Shown in pieces: positions 51,434 to 61,220 of a stretch of 64,000 nucleotides of DNA (position 1 is the first letter of the stretch; every line of letters begins with the position of its first letter). The stretch comes from Veillonella sp. T11011-6 (GTDB taxonomy: Bacteria; Bacillota; Negativicutes; Veillonellales; Veillonellaceae): NCBI RefSeq assembly GCF_002959755.1, contig NZ_PPCW01000001.1, positions 124,001-188,000 on the forward strand, in the 5' to 3' direction. A model generated the notes under the pieces. It saw only the letters and a program-made list of their open reading frames with translations, had not been told where the DNA came from and made no database searches. The translations under genes and the position numbers were made by a program.

Positions 51434-54400
51434 ATGAGAAAAATTAAATCCGTATTGGTTGCCAACCGTGGTGAAATTGCGATCCGCGTGTTCCGTGCAT
51501 GTAATGAAATGGGTATTAAAACTGTAGCCATTTATTCCAAAGAGGATACATTATCCTTGCATCGCAACCAAGCTGACGAAGCCTATCTCGTAGGGGAAGG
51601 TAAAAAACCAGTTGAGGCATATCTTGATATTGAAGATATTATCCGTATTGCAAAAGAACATGATATTGATGCTATTCATCCAGGCTATGGCTTCTTATCT
51701 GAAAACGAAGAGTTCGCTCGTCGTTGCGGTGAAGAAGGTATCATCTTTATCGGACCTCATGTAGAACATTTAAATATGTTCGGTGATAAGGTTAATGCTC
51801 GTGCACAAGCTAAATTGGCAGATATCCCAATGATCCCTGGTTCAGATGGGGCTTTGCGTGATTTTGAACAATTAGAAGAATTTGCAAATACTCATGGTTT
51901 CCCATTGATGATTAAAGCCGTAAATGGCGGTGGCGGCCGTGGTATGCGTGAGGTTCATCGCAAAGAAGATCTTCGTGATGCATATGATCGCGCTAAATCT
52001 GAAGCAAAAGCTGCTTTTGGCGATGATGATGTATATGTAGAAAAACTTATCGTTGAACCTAAACATATTGAAGTACAAATCCTTGGTGATGAACATGGTA
52101 ATGTAGTTCATTTACATGAACGTGATTGCTCTGTACAACGTCGTCACCAAAAAGTTGTTGAAATGGCGCCAGCTTTTGCATTGCCATTAGAAACTCGTAA
52201 AGCCGTATGTGATGCAGCCGTTAAAATCATGAAAAATGTAGGCTACGTTAATGCTGGTACTGTAGAGTTCTTGGTAACTGCTGATGGTTCCTTCTATTTC
52301 ATCGAAGTTAACCCTCGTATCCAAGTAGAACATACTGTAACAGAAATGATTACAGATATTGATATTGTTCATTCTCAAATCCGTATTGCTGAAGGTTATG
52401 ACTTACATAGCCCAGAAGTAGGCATTCCTGCACAAGATGAAGTTCCTTGTAAAGGTACTGCAATTCAATGTCGTATCACTACAGAAAATCCTAAAAATAA
52501 CTTCATGCCTGATACAGGTAAAATCTTGGCATATCGTAGCTCCGGTGGCTTTGGTATCCGCTTAGACTCTGGTAATGCTTTCACAGGTGCCGTAGTAACA
52601 CCTTACTATGATTCCTTACTTGTAAAAGCAACTGCATTTGGTCCTAACAATGAAGAAACTATTCGTAAAATGCTTCGTTGCTTGAAAGAATTCCGTATTC
52701 GTGGCGTTAAAACAAATATTCACTTCTTGATTAACGTTCTTGAACATCCTGAATTCCAAAGCGGTAACTACACTGTTAACTTCATCGAAGATCATCCAGA
52801 ATTATTCGAATTGAAACCTGACCGTGACCGCGGTACTAAATTATTGCGTTACATTGCAGACGTAACAATCAATGGTTACTCTGGTGCAGGCCCTCAAGAA
52901 GTACCTGATTTTGAACCAATTCAAATGCCATCTAATTTAGATGTATCTCCTGCAGCTGGTACAAAACAAAAATTTGATGAATTAGGTCCAGAAGGCTTCA
53001 GTAAATGGTTATCTGACCAAAAACAAGTATTCTTTACAGATACTACATGGCGTGATGCTCATCAATCCTTGTTTGCTACACGTTTACGTACAATTGATAT
53101 GGCACGCGTAGCTGGTCATGCTGCGAAAGGTGTTCCTAACTTATTCTCATTAGAGTGCTGGGGCGGTGCTACATTTGACGTATCCTATCGCTTCTTACAT
53201 GAAGATCCATGGGAACGCTTACGCATGTTCCGTCGTGAAGTACCAAATACATTGCTTCAAATGTTGATTCGTGGCGCTAATGCTGTAGGTTACACATCTT
53301 ATCCAGATAATGTAGTTCGTCAATTTATCCAACGTGCTGCTGCTAATGGTATTGATGTATTCCGTGTATTCGATAGCTTAAATAGCCTTGATAATATGCA
53401 TGTAGCTATTGATGAAGTTCGTGCACAAAACAAAATTGCTGAAGTAGCATTGTGCTATACAGGGGATATTCTTGATAGCAACCGTCCTAAATACAATTTA
53501 GACTACTATGTAAATATGGCTAAAGAGCTTGAAAAAGCGGGTGCTAATATTATTGCTATCAAAGATATGGCTGGTTTATTGAAACCTCAAGCTGCTTATA
53601 ATCTTGTATCTGCATTAAAAGATGCTGTAACAGTGCCAATTCATTTACATACTCATGAAGGTTCTGGCAATGCTATCTACTCTTATGGTCGTGCTGTAGA
53701 TGCTGGTGTAGACGTTATTGACTTGGCATACTCTGCATTTGCTAATGGCACATCTCAACCTAGCATGAACTCTATGTACTATGCTTTGAGTGGCCATGAC
53801 CGTCAACCTGATATGAATATTGACTACATGGAAGAAATGTCTCATTACTTTGGCAGCATTCGTCCTTACTACAAAGGTGTGGATAAAGCAGAAGCATATC
53901 CTAACACTGAAGTATATCAACATGAAATGCCAGGTGGCCAATACTCCAACTTGCAACAACAAGCTAAGATGGTAGGCCTTGGTGATCGTTGGAATGATAT
54001 CAAAAAAGTATATCATCAAGTAAATATGATGTTTGGCGATATCATTAAAGTAACACCATCCTCTAAAGTTGTAGGTGACATGACATTGTACATGGTACAA
54101 AACAACTTGACTGAAAAAGATATTTACGAAAAAGGCGATGTATTAGACTTCCCTCAATCTGTAGTAGAATTCTTTGAAGGTCGTCTTGGCACTCCATACC
54201 AAGGTTTCCCTGAAGAGTTACAAAAAATCATCTTAAAAGGAGCTAAACCTATTACAGTTCGTCCTGGTGCAGTATTACCTCCAACAGACTTCGAACATGT
54301 TCGTCATGAATTAAGTGAAATGGGTGCTAATACAACTGATGAAGATATTAGTGCATACTGCTTATATCCTAAGGTGTACCAAGATTACAATAAATTTGTA

Positions 54401-54880
54401 AAAGATTTTGGTGATGTATCTGTACTTGATACTCCAACATTCTTCTTCGGTATGAAACGGGGCGAAGAAATCCAAGTAACTATCGAAAAAGGTAAAACAT
54501 TGATCATTAAGATGAATGGTGTATCTGATCCTGATGAAGATGGTAACCGTATCGTATTGTTCGAGTTCAACGGTCAACCTCGTGGCATTAAAGTTCATGA
54601 TAAACATGCTAAGACTACTGGTGTTGTTCGTCGTAAAGCAGACGAATCCAACCCTGGCGAAATCGGTGCTACATTGTCTGGTTCTGTTGTTAAGATCCTC
54701 GTTAAGAATGGTCAATCTGTAGTTAAAGGTGAACCATTAATCGTTACAGAAGCGATGAAGATGGAAACAACAATTACAGCTCCTATCGATGGTATCGTAG
54801 AAGAAATTCTAGTTCGTGAAGGTAGCCGTATCGAATCTGGCGACTGCTTGCTTCGCGTCCAAGATGCTCCTAAACGATAG
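51434..54880 (+). CDS. pyc: Pyruvate carboxylase
   Basis: The 1148-residue biotin enzyme carboxylates pyruvate to oxaloacetate with ATP and bicarbonate. Order: biotin carboxylase (about 1-450; ATP-grasp with GGGGRGMREV near 163 and EVNPRIQVEHTVTEM near 288), carboxyltransferase TIM barrel (about 525-800; DTTWRDAHQSLFATR near 535), a PYC-specific regulatory region, and a C-terminal biotin carrier with the acceptor lysine in EAMKMETT near 1108. This is the single-chain form. It joins lactate/pyruvate carbon to the dicarboxylate branch leading to propionate. ATG 51434 has AGGAGG upstream; the frame extends back to GTG 51410 without support. Confidence 0.98.
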   Translation: MRKIKSVLVANRGEIAIRVFRACNEMGIKTVAIYSKEDTLSLHRNQADEAYLVGEGKKPVEAYLDIEDIIRIAKEHDIDAIHPGYGFLSENEEFARRCGEEGIIFIGPHVEHLNMFGDKVNARAQAKLADIPMIPGSDGALRDFEQLEEFANTHGFPLMIKAVNGGGGRGMREVHRKEDLRDAYDRAKSEAKAAFGDDDVYVEKLIVEPKHIEVQILGDEHGNVVHLHERDCSVQRRHQKVVEMAPAFALPLETRKAVCDAAVKIMKNVGYVNAGTVEFLVTADGSFYFIEVNPRIQVEHTVTEMITDIDIVHSQIRIAEGYDLHSPEVGIPAQDEVPCKGTAIQCRITTENPKNNFMPDTGKILAYRSSGGFGIRLDSGNAFTGAVVTPYYDSLLVKATAFGPNNEETIRKMLRCLKEFRIRGVKTNIHFLINVLEHPEFQSGNYTVNFIEDHPELFELKPDRDRGTKLLRYIADVTINGYSGAGPQEVPDFEPIQMPSNLDVSPAAGTKQKFDELGPEGFSKWLSDQKQVFFTDTTWRDAHQSLFATRLRTIDMARVAGHAAKGVPNLFSLECWGGATFDVSYRFLHEDPWERLRMFRREVPNTLLQMLIRGANAVGYTSYPDNVVRQFIQRAAANGIDVFRVFDSLNSLDNMHVAIDEVRAQNKIAEVALCYTGDILDSNRPKYNLDYYVNMAKELEKAGANIIAIKDMAGLLKPQAAYNLVSALKDAVTVPIHLHTHEGSGNAIYSYGRAVDAGVDVIDLAYSAFANGTSQPSMNSMYYALSGHDRQPDMNIDYMEEMSHYFGSIRPYYKGVDKAEAYPNTEVYQHEMPGGQYSNLQQQAKMVGLGDRWNDIKKVYHQVNMMFGDIIKVTPSSKVVGDMTLYMVQNNLTEKDIYEKGDVLDFPQSVVEFFEGRLGTPYQGFPEELQKIILKGAKPITVRPGAVLPPTDFEHVRHELSEMGANTTDEDISAYCLYPKVYQDYNKFVKDFGDVSVLDTPTFFFGMKRGEEIQVTIEKGKTLIIKMNGVSDPDEDGNRIVLFEFNGQPRGIKVHDKHAKTTGVVRRKADESNPGEIGATLSGSVVKILVKNGQSVVKGEPLIVTEAMKMETTITAPIDGIVEEILVREGSRIESGDCLLRVQDAPKR

Positions 54881-54952
54881 TTATAATTGTAGGTAAAATT
54901 AAAAATATTATTTCTAAAGTATTTCATAACATAAAATACTGTAGAATAATGG

Positions 54953-54983
54953 AAGAATCCCTAGGAAATCCTAGGGATTCTTT
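54953..54983 (+). terminator. Rho-independent terminator after pyc
   Basis: The 13-bp perfect stem AAGAATCCCTAGG / CCTAGGGATTCTT with a 4-base loop and a short T-run. Confidence 0.9.
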
Positions 54984-55079
54984 GTATTTTAAGGGGTTTC
55001 ATGGTACTATATATAGTAAAGAAAATGGGCGTATTATGCACTATTTTAGAGTGATTATTAGAAAAAGGAGTAGTAACAG

Positions 55080-55556
55080 ATGAGATGTCCTTATTGCCAA
55101 CACACAGACACGAAGGTAACAGACTCTAGAACGACTGATGAAGGTAATAGTATTCGCCGTCGCCGCGAATGTATCAATTGTGGCCGTCGCTTTACTACCT
55201 ATGAAATTATAGAAGAAGTACCACTTATGGTATTAAAGAAAAACGGACGTCGTGAACTATTTGATCGCGGTAAATTATTAAATGGCTTATTGCGTTCTTG
55301 TGATAAACGTACCGTACCAATGTCCGTGATGGAACAAGTGGTTAACGATGTAGAGCGCGATATTCGAAATGAAATCAATCAAGAGGTAACTACGGATCGC
55401 ATTGGTGAACTTGTATTGCAACAATTAAAAGATATTGACCAAGTTGCATATGTTCGTTTTGCTAGCGTATATCGTAAGTTTGATAATATTGATAGCTTTA
55501 TGGAAGAACTGAAAGCATTAAAGAAACTAGATGCTAAAAAACCAAAACGCAATTAA
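55080..55556 (+). CDS. nrdR: Transcriptional repressor NrdR
   Basis: The 158-residue repressor of ribonucleotide reductase genes reads the dATP/ATP level. The N-terminal zinc ribbon has C3-C6 (CPYC) and C31-C34 (CINC) with the basic RRRR linker. The ATP-cone follows from about 47 (VLKKNGRRELFDRGKLLNGL) to about 135 (YVRFASVYRKFD). No nrd genes or NrdR boxes are in the window, so its targets lie elsewhere. AAAGGAG precedes the ATG. Confidence 0.97.
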   Translation: MRCPYCQHTDTKVTDSRTTDEGNSIRRRRECINCGRRFTTYEIIEEVPLMVLKKNGRRELFDRGKLLNGLLRSCDKRTVPMSVMEQVVNDVERDIRNEINQEVTTDRIGELVLQQLKDIDQVAYVRFASVYRKFDNIDSFMEELKALKKLDAKKPKRN

Positions 55557-55581
55557 TTACTGATACTATATGTGAGGCTTT

Positions 55582-56508
55582 ATGATAGATTTACACTGCG
55601 ATACGATAATGAAATTAATAGACCATCCTAATAGTGGGGATCTGTATCGTAATACTTGGAAAATCGATATAGAAAAGTTGCAAAAGGCTCACAGCAAGGT
55701 GCAAGATTTCGCACTTTTTATCAATCTTGGTGAAACAAATGACCCTTATGGTCGTTATGAAGCGATGCGTAATTTATGTACATCACAAATTCAGCATTAT
55801 GGAGAGCACATACAACATGTGCTCTCTTATCAAGATATAGAGTCCGTGTATGTGTCCGGTAAGATTGGGGCTCTTATGTCTATTGAGGAAGGCGGCGTAC
55901 TAGGCGGCGATTTAGATAAATTAAAACAAGCTTATCAAGATGGGGTTCGACTTATTACGCTTACTTGGAATTATCCAAATGGATTGGGTGAGCCCCATTG
56001 TGGTGAGCAGCATAAAAAATTAACATCGAAAGGTGTTGAATTTGTGGAGGCTATGCAGGATTTAGGCATTATCGTTGATTGCTCTCATTTAAATGATGCT
56101 GGTACTGAGCAATTAGGAGATATTTTAGATGTACCTTTTATAGCATCTCACTCCAATGCACGTGAAGTTACAGCCCATACAAGAAACTTACCAGATCATT
56201 TAATCAAGCTGATTGCTAATAAGGGTGGCGTTATAGGCCTTAATTTCGCTCAATCATTTTTAGGTACATCACCCATAAGTCGGATTGAAGATATCGTAAA
56301 ACACGGCTTATATCTCATCGATAAAGGCGGGGAAGATGTTGTGGCATTAGGAACCGACTTTGATGGTATTAAGCCAGATACAGAAATTAAAGATGCTTCT
56401 GAAATGCATCGATTATATGATGCATTTAAAGAGGCCGGTTTATCTGTGGAGCAATGTGAGAAATTGTTCTGGAAAAATGCAGATAGACTATTAAAGGAGA
56501 TTTTATAA
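55582..56508 (+). CDS. M19 family membrane-type dipeptidase
   Basis: The 308-residue TIM-barrel zinc peptidase related to renal dipeptidase cleaves dipeptides, including those with a C-terminal D-residue. Metal ligands are visible in MIDLHCDT (1-8), the bridging Glu in MSIEEGG (about 94-100), the His residues of VDCSHLND and ASHSNARE, and the final ALGTDFDGI. There is no signal peptide, so it is cytosolic. Its TAA overlaps the ATG of gmhA by one base, tying it to the heptose operon; a role in peptidoglycan peptide recycling is possible. Confidence 0.93.
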   Translation: MIDLHCDTIMKLIDHPNSGDLYRNTWKIDIEKLQKAHSKVQDFALFINLGETNDPYGRYEAMRNLCTSQIQHYGEHIQHVLSYQDIESVYVSGKIGALMSIEEGGVLGGDLDKLKQAYQDGVRLITLTWNYPNGLGEPHCGEQHKKLTSKGVEFVEAMQDLGIIVDCSHLNDAGTEQLGDILDVPFIASHSNAREVTAHTRNLPDHLIKLIANKGGVIGLNFAQSFLGTSPISRIEDIVKHGLYLIDKGGEDVVALGTDFDGIKPDTEIKDASEMHRLYDAFKEAGLSVEQCEKLFWKNADRLLKEIL

Positions 56509-57077
56509 TGACTGATTTAAATCCAATCATTGCAGATCGTTTTACCGAGCATCTTGAGGTTTTTGGTAGAACGATGGAGCATATGGATACCATTCAAGAG
56601 ATTGCCTATCGCTGTAAGGCTGCTTTAGAAAATGGCAATAAGATTTTATTCTGTGGTAATGGTGGTTCTGCTGCAGATTCTCAACATTTAGCGGCGGAAT
56701 TGATTTGTCGCTTTAAAAAGGAACGACGCTCTCTTGCAGGGATTGCATTAACTACTGATACATCTGCATTAACAGCGATTGCCAATGACTATGATTTTGA
56801 ATCTGTTTTTGCACGTCAAGTAGAGGGACTAGGCCGTACAGGTGATGTTCTTATTGGTATTTCTACATCTGGGAACTCTAAGAATGTTGTGAAAGCTGCA
56901 GAAATGGCCCGTTCTATTGGTATGCATACCATTGCTTTCACAGGTGAAGGCGGTGGAAAACTAGCTGAATTATGTGATATTACATTAGCTATTCCGAGCA
57001 ATGTGACAGCTCGTATTCAAGAAATGCACATTCTAGCAGGTCATATAATGTGCGAAATCATTGAAGAAGATTATTAA
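56508..57077 (+). CDS. gmhA: Sedoheptulose-7-phosphate isomerase (phosphoheptose isomerase)
   Basis: First step of the ADP-heptose pathway: sedoheptulose 7-phosphate to D-glycero-D-manno-heptose 7-phosphate. The 189-residue SIS-domain protein shows [18 protein letters not shown] (about 48-65), a conserved [14 protein letters not shown], the phosphate-binding [11 protein letters not shown] and the C-terminal [16 protein letters not shown] with the catalytic His. It opens the run gmhA-hldE-hldD-gmhB, a full pathway set. Confidence 0.97.
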   Translation: MTDLNPIIADRFTEHLEVFGRTMEHMDTIQEIAYRCKAALENGNKILFCGNGGSAADSQHLAAELICRFKKERRSLAGIALTTDTSALTAIANDYDFESVFARQVEGLGRTGDVLIGISTSGNSKNVVKAAEMARSIGMHTIAFTGEGGGKLAELCDITLAIPSNVTARIQEMHILAGHIMCEIIEEDY

Positions 57078-57173
57078 CCGTTACGTTCATATTTATAAAT
57101 AGATACATGTTTGAAACCCTGTTTTTTAGATAACTCGTTATACATGTATATTGTGGTAAGGAATAGGTGGATT

Positions 57174-58652
57174 ATGATAAATGCTACCATTAATCAATTT
57201 TTGACAAAACAACTACCAAATCTAAAGATTGCCGTTATAGGTGATGTGATGGTAGATCGTTATGTTTTTGGTGATGTAAGTCGTATTTCTCCGGAAGCAC
57301 CGGTTCCTGTAAACCGCGTGGCAAAGATGAAAGAAGTGCTTGGTGGCGCTGGTAATGTTGCGTCAAACTTATCAAATTTAGATTGCACAGTATATCTTGG
57401 TGCTATTGCTGGTAATGATGACCATGGTCGTTTATTACAACAATTGCTAAAGGCTGATAAGATTGATACAACAGGTTTATTAACGAGTGATGATCGTTCT
57501 ACCATTACTAAAATGCGTATCTTAGGCGATCGCCAACAGATGATGCGCCTTGATTTTGAAACGATTACAGCTTTAACAAGTGAGGAAGAGGAACGACTGT
57601 CTGCTTGGCTAGAAAATCTATGTAAGGCTGGTATCGATGGTATTGTTGTATCTGACTATGGTAAAGGTGTTTGTACACCAACATTGCTAAAAAAAATCTT
57701 TAGTTTAGCTAAGGAGTATGGCGTACAAACCATTGTTGATCCTAAAGGTTCAGACTGGTCTAAATATAATGGTGCAACCTGCATTACACCGAATGTAAAA
57801 GAACTAGGTGAATGTGTAGGTCATAAGTTAGCTAACGATGATGCAACCATCGTAGAGGCAGCTAAGTCAGTACTGGCCAATGTTGATTTAGAATATATTG
57901 TGGCTACACGGTCTGCAAAAGGGATTACTGTTATTGCAAAGGATGGACGCACATGGCATAATCCGGCAACACAACAAGAGGTATTCGATGTAAGTGGTGC
58001 AGGCGATACGGTTGTATCTATGATGATGACATGCCTTGCTAGCGGTCTATCTATGCGTTTGGCATTACATATCGCAAATGGTGCTGCTGGCATTGTCGTA
58101 TCTAAGGTGGGCACATATCCAATCCACCGATCTGAACTATTGGATTTATGGCATTCTTTTAAGCATAGTGTTCAATCTAAACCTTTATACACAAAAGAAG
58201 AGATGAAACAGCTTATTACACAATGGCAAAACAAAGGTGAAACTGTTGTGTTTACTAATGGTTGTTTTGATATTCTTCATCGCGGACATATTACGTATTT
58301 ACAAGAGGCGGCTCAGTTAGGGGATCATTTAATTATTGGATTAAATTCCGATGCTTCTGTTAGACGCCTAAAAGGGGAAACGCGTCCCATCGTACGTGAA
58401 GAGGATAGAGCAGCATTATTAAGCGCATTGCGTTGTATCGATGGTGTGGTGTTATTCGAAGAGGATACACCAGCTGAACTATTAGCTTATTTACGTCCTA
58501 ATATGCTTGTTAAGGGCGGCGATTATAAAATAGAAGACATTATTGGGCGTGAGTCCGTAGATCATGTAGAGGTGCTTTCATTTAAAGAAGGTTATTCTAC
58601 ATCAGATATTGTAGGGAAAATAGCTACTATGGCTAAGGAGGGTAAATTATGA
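57174..58652 (+). CDS. hldE: Bifunctional heptose-7-phosphate kinase / heptose-1-phosphate adenylyltransferase
   Basis: Fusion enzyme for steps two and four of the pathway. Residues about 1-325 are a ribokinase-fold kinase (GGAGNVASNLSNLDCTVYLG near 56, DVSGAGDTVVS near 269). Residues about 350-492 are a nucleotidyltransferase with VFTNGCFDILHRGHI near 361 and GLNSDASVRRLKG. The fused form is the gamma-proteobacterial-like layout and matches the 480-residue family length. ATG 57174 fits the family start; the frame is open further up without a ribosome site. It overlaps hldD by four bases (ATGA). Confidence 0.97.
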   Translation: MINATINQFLTKQLPNLKIAVIGDVMVDRYVFGDVSRISPEAPVPVNRVAKMKEVLGGAGNVASNLSNLDCTVYLGAIAGNDDHGRLLQQLLKADKIDTTGLLTSDDRSTITKMRILGDRQQMMRLDFETITALTSEEEERLSAWLENLCKAGIDGIVVSDYGKGVCTPTLLKKIFSLAKEYGVQTIVDPKGSDWSKYNGATCITPNVKELGECVGHKLANDDATIVEAAKSVLANVDLEYIVATRSAKGITVIAKDGRTWHNPATQQEVFDVSGAGDTVVSMMMTCLASGLSMRLALHIANGAAGIVVSKVGTYPIHRSELLDLWHSFKHSVQSKPLYTKEEMKQLITQWQNKGETVVFTNGCFDILHRGHITYLQEAAQLGDHLIIGLNSDASVRRLKGETRPIVREEDRAALLSALRCIDGVVLFEEDTPAELLAYLRPNMLVKGGDYKIEDIIGRESVDHVEVLSFKEGYSTSDIVGKIATMAKEGKL

Positions 58653-59614
58653 TTATCGTAACAGGCGGTGCTGGTTTTATTGGCAGTAATATTGTGAAAG
58701 CGTTAAATGACCGCGGTCGTACAGATATTCTTATTGTTGATGATCTTACAGATGGTCGTAAAATCCGAAATATTCAAAATCTAGAATTCTTAGATTATAT
58801 CGATTGTGAAGATTTTGATTGTGCTATTGCTGATGGTACATTTGATGTAGGTCCTATTGAAGTAGTGTTCCATGAAGGTGCTTGTGCGGACACAATGGAA
58901 TATAACGGCAAATATATGATGAAGAACAACTATGAAGGTTCTAAAAATCTATTCCATTATTGCCAAGACCGTCGTATTCCATTCATCTATGCATCCTCTG
59001 CATCTACTTATGGCAATGGTACTAATGGTTTCGTAGAAAAACCAGAAGCCGAAGAAGCTCTAAATCCATATGCGTATTCTAAATTGTTATTCGACCGTTA
59101 TGTGCGTAAATATGAAGGTGAGTATACAGCGCAAGTTGTAGGGTTACGTTACTTCAATGTATATGGCCCTAATGAAGCTCATAAAGATAAAATGGCTTCC
59201 TTAGTTCGCCAAATGTTCTACAAAAATAAAGAAACTGGTATTATCAATCTATTTGAAGGTACAGATGGCTACGAAAATGGTGGTCAAACTCGTGACTTTA
59301 TTTATGTAAAAGACGTAGTTAATGTAAACTTCTACTTCTGGGAGCATCCAGAAATTTCTGGTACTTTTAACTGCGGTACTGGTAATGCTCATAGCTTTAA
59401 TCAATTCATGCAAGCTGTTATCGATTATAATGGCCACGGCAAGATTGAATACGTGCCATTCCCAGAGGTGTTAAAAGGCAAATACCAAAGCTTTACAGAG
59501 GCTGATACGACTAAATTATTGGCTGCTGGTTATGATAAAGGGTTCCATAAAATGGAAGATGCTGTTAAAGAATATTGTGAACTACTCGATAATAACGAAG
59601 GGTATTTACGTTAA
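58649..59614 (+). CDS. hldD: ADP-L-glycero-D-manno-heptose 6-epimerase
   Basis: Last pathway step, giving ADP-L-glycero-beta-D-manno-heptose. The 321-residue extended short-chain dehydrogenase has the NADP-binding VTGGAGFIGSNIVKAL (4-19), the catalytic Tyr-Lys in NPYAYSKLLFDRYVRK and GLRYFNVYGPNE. EGTDGYENGGQTRDFIYV is the family-specific substrate loop. It overlaps hldE upstream and gmhB downstream (one base), so the three are translationally coupled. Confidence 0.97.
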   Translation: MIIVTGGAGFIGSNIVKALNDRGRTDILIVDDLTDGRKIRNIQNLEFLDYIDCEDFDCAIADGTFDVGPIEVVFHEGACADTMEYNGKYMMKNNYEGSKNLFHYCQDRRIPFIYASSASTYGNGTNGFVEKPEAEEALNPYAYSKLLFDRYVRKYEGEYTAQVVGLRYFNVYGPNEAHKDKMASLVRQMFYKNKETGIINLFEGTDGYENGGQTRDFIYVKDVVNVNFYFWEHPEISGTFNCGTGNAHSFNQFMQAVIDYNGHGKIEYVPFPEVLKGKYQSFTEADTTKLLAAGYDKGFHKMEDAVKEYCELLDNNEGYLR

Positions 59615-60108
59615 TGCGCAAAGTATTATTTTTAGATCGCGATGGTGTTATTAATAAAGATGTTAGCTATTTATATAAAATCAGCGATTTAGAATGGGTG
59701 GATGGAGCTAAAGAAGCACTAGCTTATGCGTATAGCAAGGGCTATGATCTCATTGTAGTGACAAATCAAAGTGGTGTAGCTAGAGGTTATTATAAGGAAT
59801 CTGATGTTCAGATTTTACATGATTACATGGCTCATGAACTAGATCGTAGTGGGGCACCAATTTTACATTTTTATTATTGCCCTCACCATAAAGAAGGCTC
59901 TGTACCTCTTTATGCTGTCGATTGTGAATGTAGAAAGCCAAAGCCTGGTATGATTAATCAAGCTATTAAGGATTATGATGTAGATCCTAAAGCTAGTTTT
60001 CTTATCGGTGATAGTCAGCGCGATGTTGATGCAGCAGAAGCGGCTGGTGTAAAAGGCTATCTATTTACAGGTACAAATTTGTTAGATTTTATTAAGACTA
60101 TTATTTAG
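59614..60108 (+). CDS. gmhB: D-glycero-beta-D-manno-heptose 1,7-bisphosphate 7-phosphatase
   Basis: Third pathway step, removal of the 7-phosphate. The 164-residue HAD phosphatase has the nucleophile and acid in FLDRDGVINKD (D8, D10), the Thr of VVTNQSGVARGYY, and a structural zinc loop CPHH...CECRKPKPGM. The final Asp is in FLIGDSQRDVDAAEAAG. Class and length fit GmhB rather than histidinol-phosphatase, and the operon context supports this. Confidence 0.95.
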   Translation: MRKVLFLDRDGVINKDVSYLYKISDLEWVDGAKEALAYAYSKGYDLIVVTNQSGVARGYYKESDVQILHDYMAHELDRSGAPILHFYYCPHHKEGSVPLYAVDCECRKPKPGMINQAIKDYDVDPKASFLIGDSQRDVDAAEAAGVKGYLFTGTNLLDFIKTII

Positions 60109-60200
60109 TCCATTATTTATTTTATGTTTACTTTAGATTAAATCAGATTCAACGGTGTTATGAGGCTTTTTAGTTGTGGTGTTGTATTCTGGGAGGCTAT

Positions 60201-61220
60201 ATGAAAGATTACAAGAATATACTCATCATTAAGATGAGTTCTTTAGGTGATGTGATTCATGCATTGCCTACCTTGTATGCAGTGCGTAAAAATTGGCCTA
60301 ATGCGCATATTACATGGGCTATTCATGAACAATTTGAGAGTCTCCTACCTGGTAAACCATGGGTAGATGATGTAATCATTATCGACAAAAAACAACTTAA
60401 AAAGCCTGCTTATCTATGGCAGTTACGTAAGGATTTACATAGCCGTCATTTTGATATGACTTTAGACCTTCAATGTATTGCAAAGAGCGCCATTGTATCA
60501 TTATTATCTGGTGCGCCTGAAAAATATGGCTACTGGGAGCTTCGTGAAGGCAGTAATTTAGTTAATAAAGCACTTGTTGGTGAACATAAATACGATCATG
60601 TTATCGAACGATACCTCGATACCGTACGTGCTCTTGGAGGCGATGTAGAAGGCGTAGAGTTTCCTATGCCTGCTTATGTGGAGGCGGAGAAGTCCGTTAA
60701 GCATAAGTTACAATCTCATGGTGTAGAAGATGAATATGTAGTAGTTGTACCAGGTGCTCGTTGGATTGTTAAGGAGTGGCCACTTCTTAACTTTGGCGAG
60801 CTATGTATCCGCTTATGTGAATCTGGTAAAAAAGTAGTTATTGCTGGTGCTCCAAATGATGCAGAAAAAGGAGCTTTCATAGAAAACTATGTAAAAAATA
60901 AGAATCTCATCAACCTAGTGGGATCTACATCCATGCCAGAGCTAATTGAGTTGATTCGTCACTGTGAAATTTTCATCAGTGCTGATACGGGTCCTTTGCA
61001 TATTGCTAATGCTCTGAAGCGGCCTTTGATTGCTTTATTTGGAACCACATCTCCAAAGCGAACTGGTCCATATGGAGGGAGTCATGTACATCTTATTATT
61101 TCACCTACATCAAAGGCTACACCTGAACAGCCATTGGTAGATGATCCTGATTGTATGGCTCAAATTCCTGTAGATGCAGTGTGGTCTGTATATGAACAAG
61201 TACTTGGAAAGGAACTGTAA
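60201..61220 (+). CDS. waaC: Lipopolysaccharide heptosyltransferase I
   Basis: The 339-residue GT9 enzyme should add the first heptose to Kdo of the LPS inner core on the inner face of the cytoplasmic membrane. N-terminal IIKMSSLGDVIHALPTLYAV (about 9-28), acceptor-side KSAIVSLLSGAPEKYGY, and the ADP-heptose site SADTGPLHIANALKRPLIAL (about 255-274) followed by FGTTSPKRTGPYG are typical. It is assigned to type I by its resemblance to WaaC; moderate certainty. ATG 60201 has GGGAGG upstream. Confidence 0.9.
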   Translation: MKDYKNILIIKMSSLGDVIHALPTLYAVRKNWPNAHITWAIHEQFESLLPGKPWVDDVIIIDKKQLKKPAYLWQLRKDLHSRHFDMTLDLQCIAKSAIVSLLSGAPEKYGYWELREGSNLVNKALVGEHKYDHVIERYLDTVRALGGDVEGVEFPMPAYVEAEKSVKHKLQSHGVEDEYVVVVPGARWIVKEWPLLNFGELCIRLCESGKKVVIAGAPNDAEKGAFIENYVKNKNLINLVGSTSMPELIELIRHCEIFISADTGPLHIANALKRPLIALFGTTSPKRTGPYGGSHVHLIISPTSKATPEQPLVDDPDCMAQIPVDAVWSVYEQVLGKEL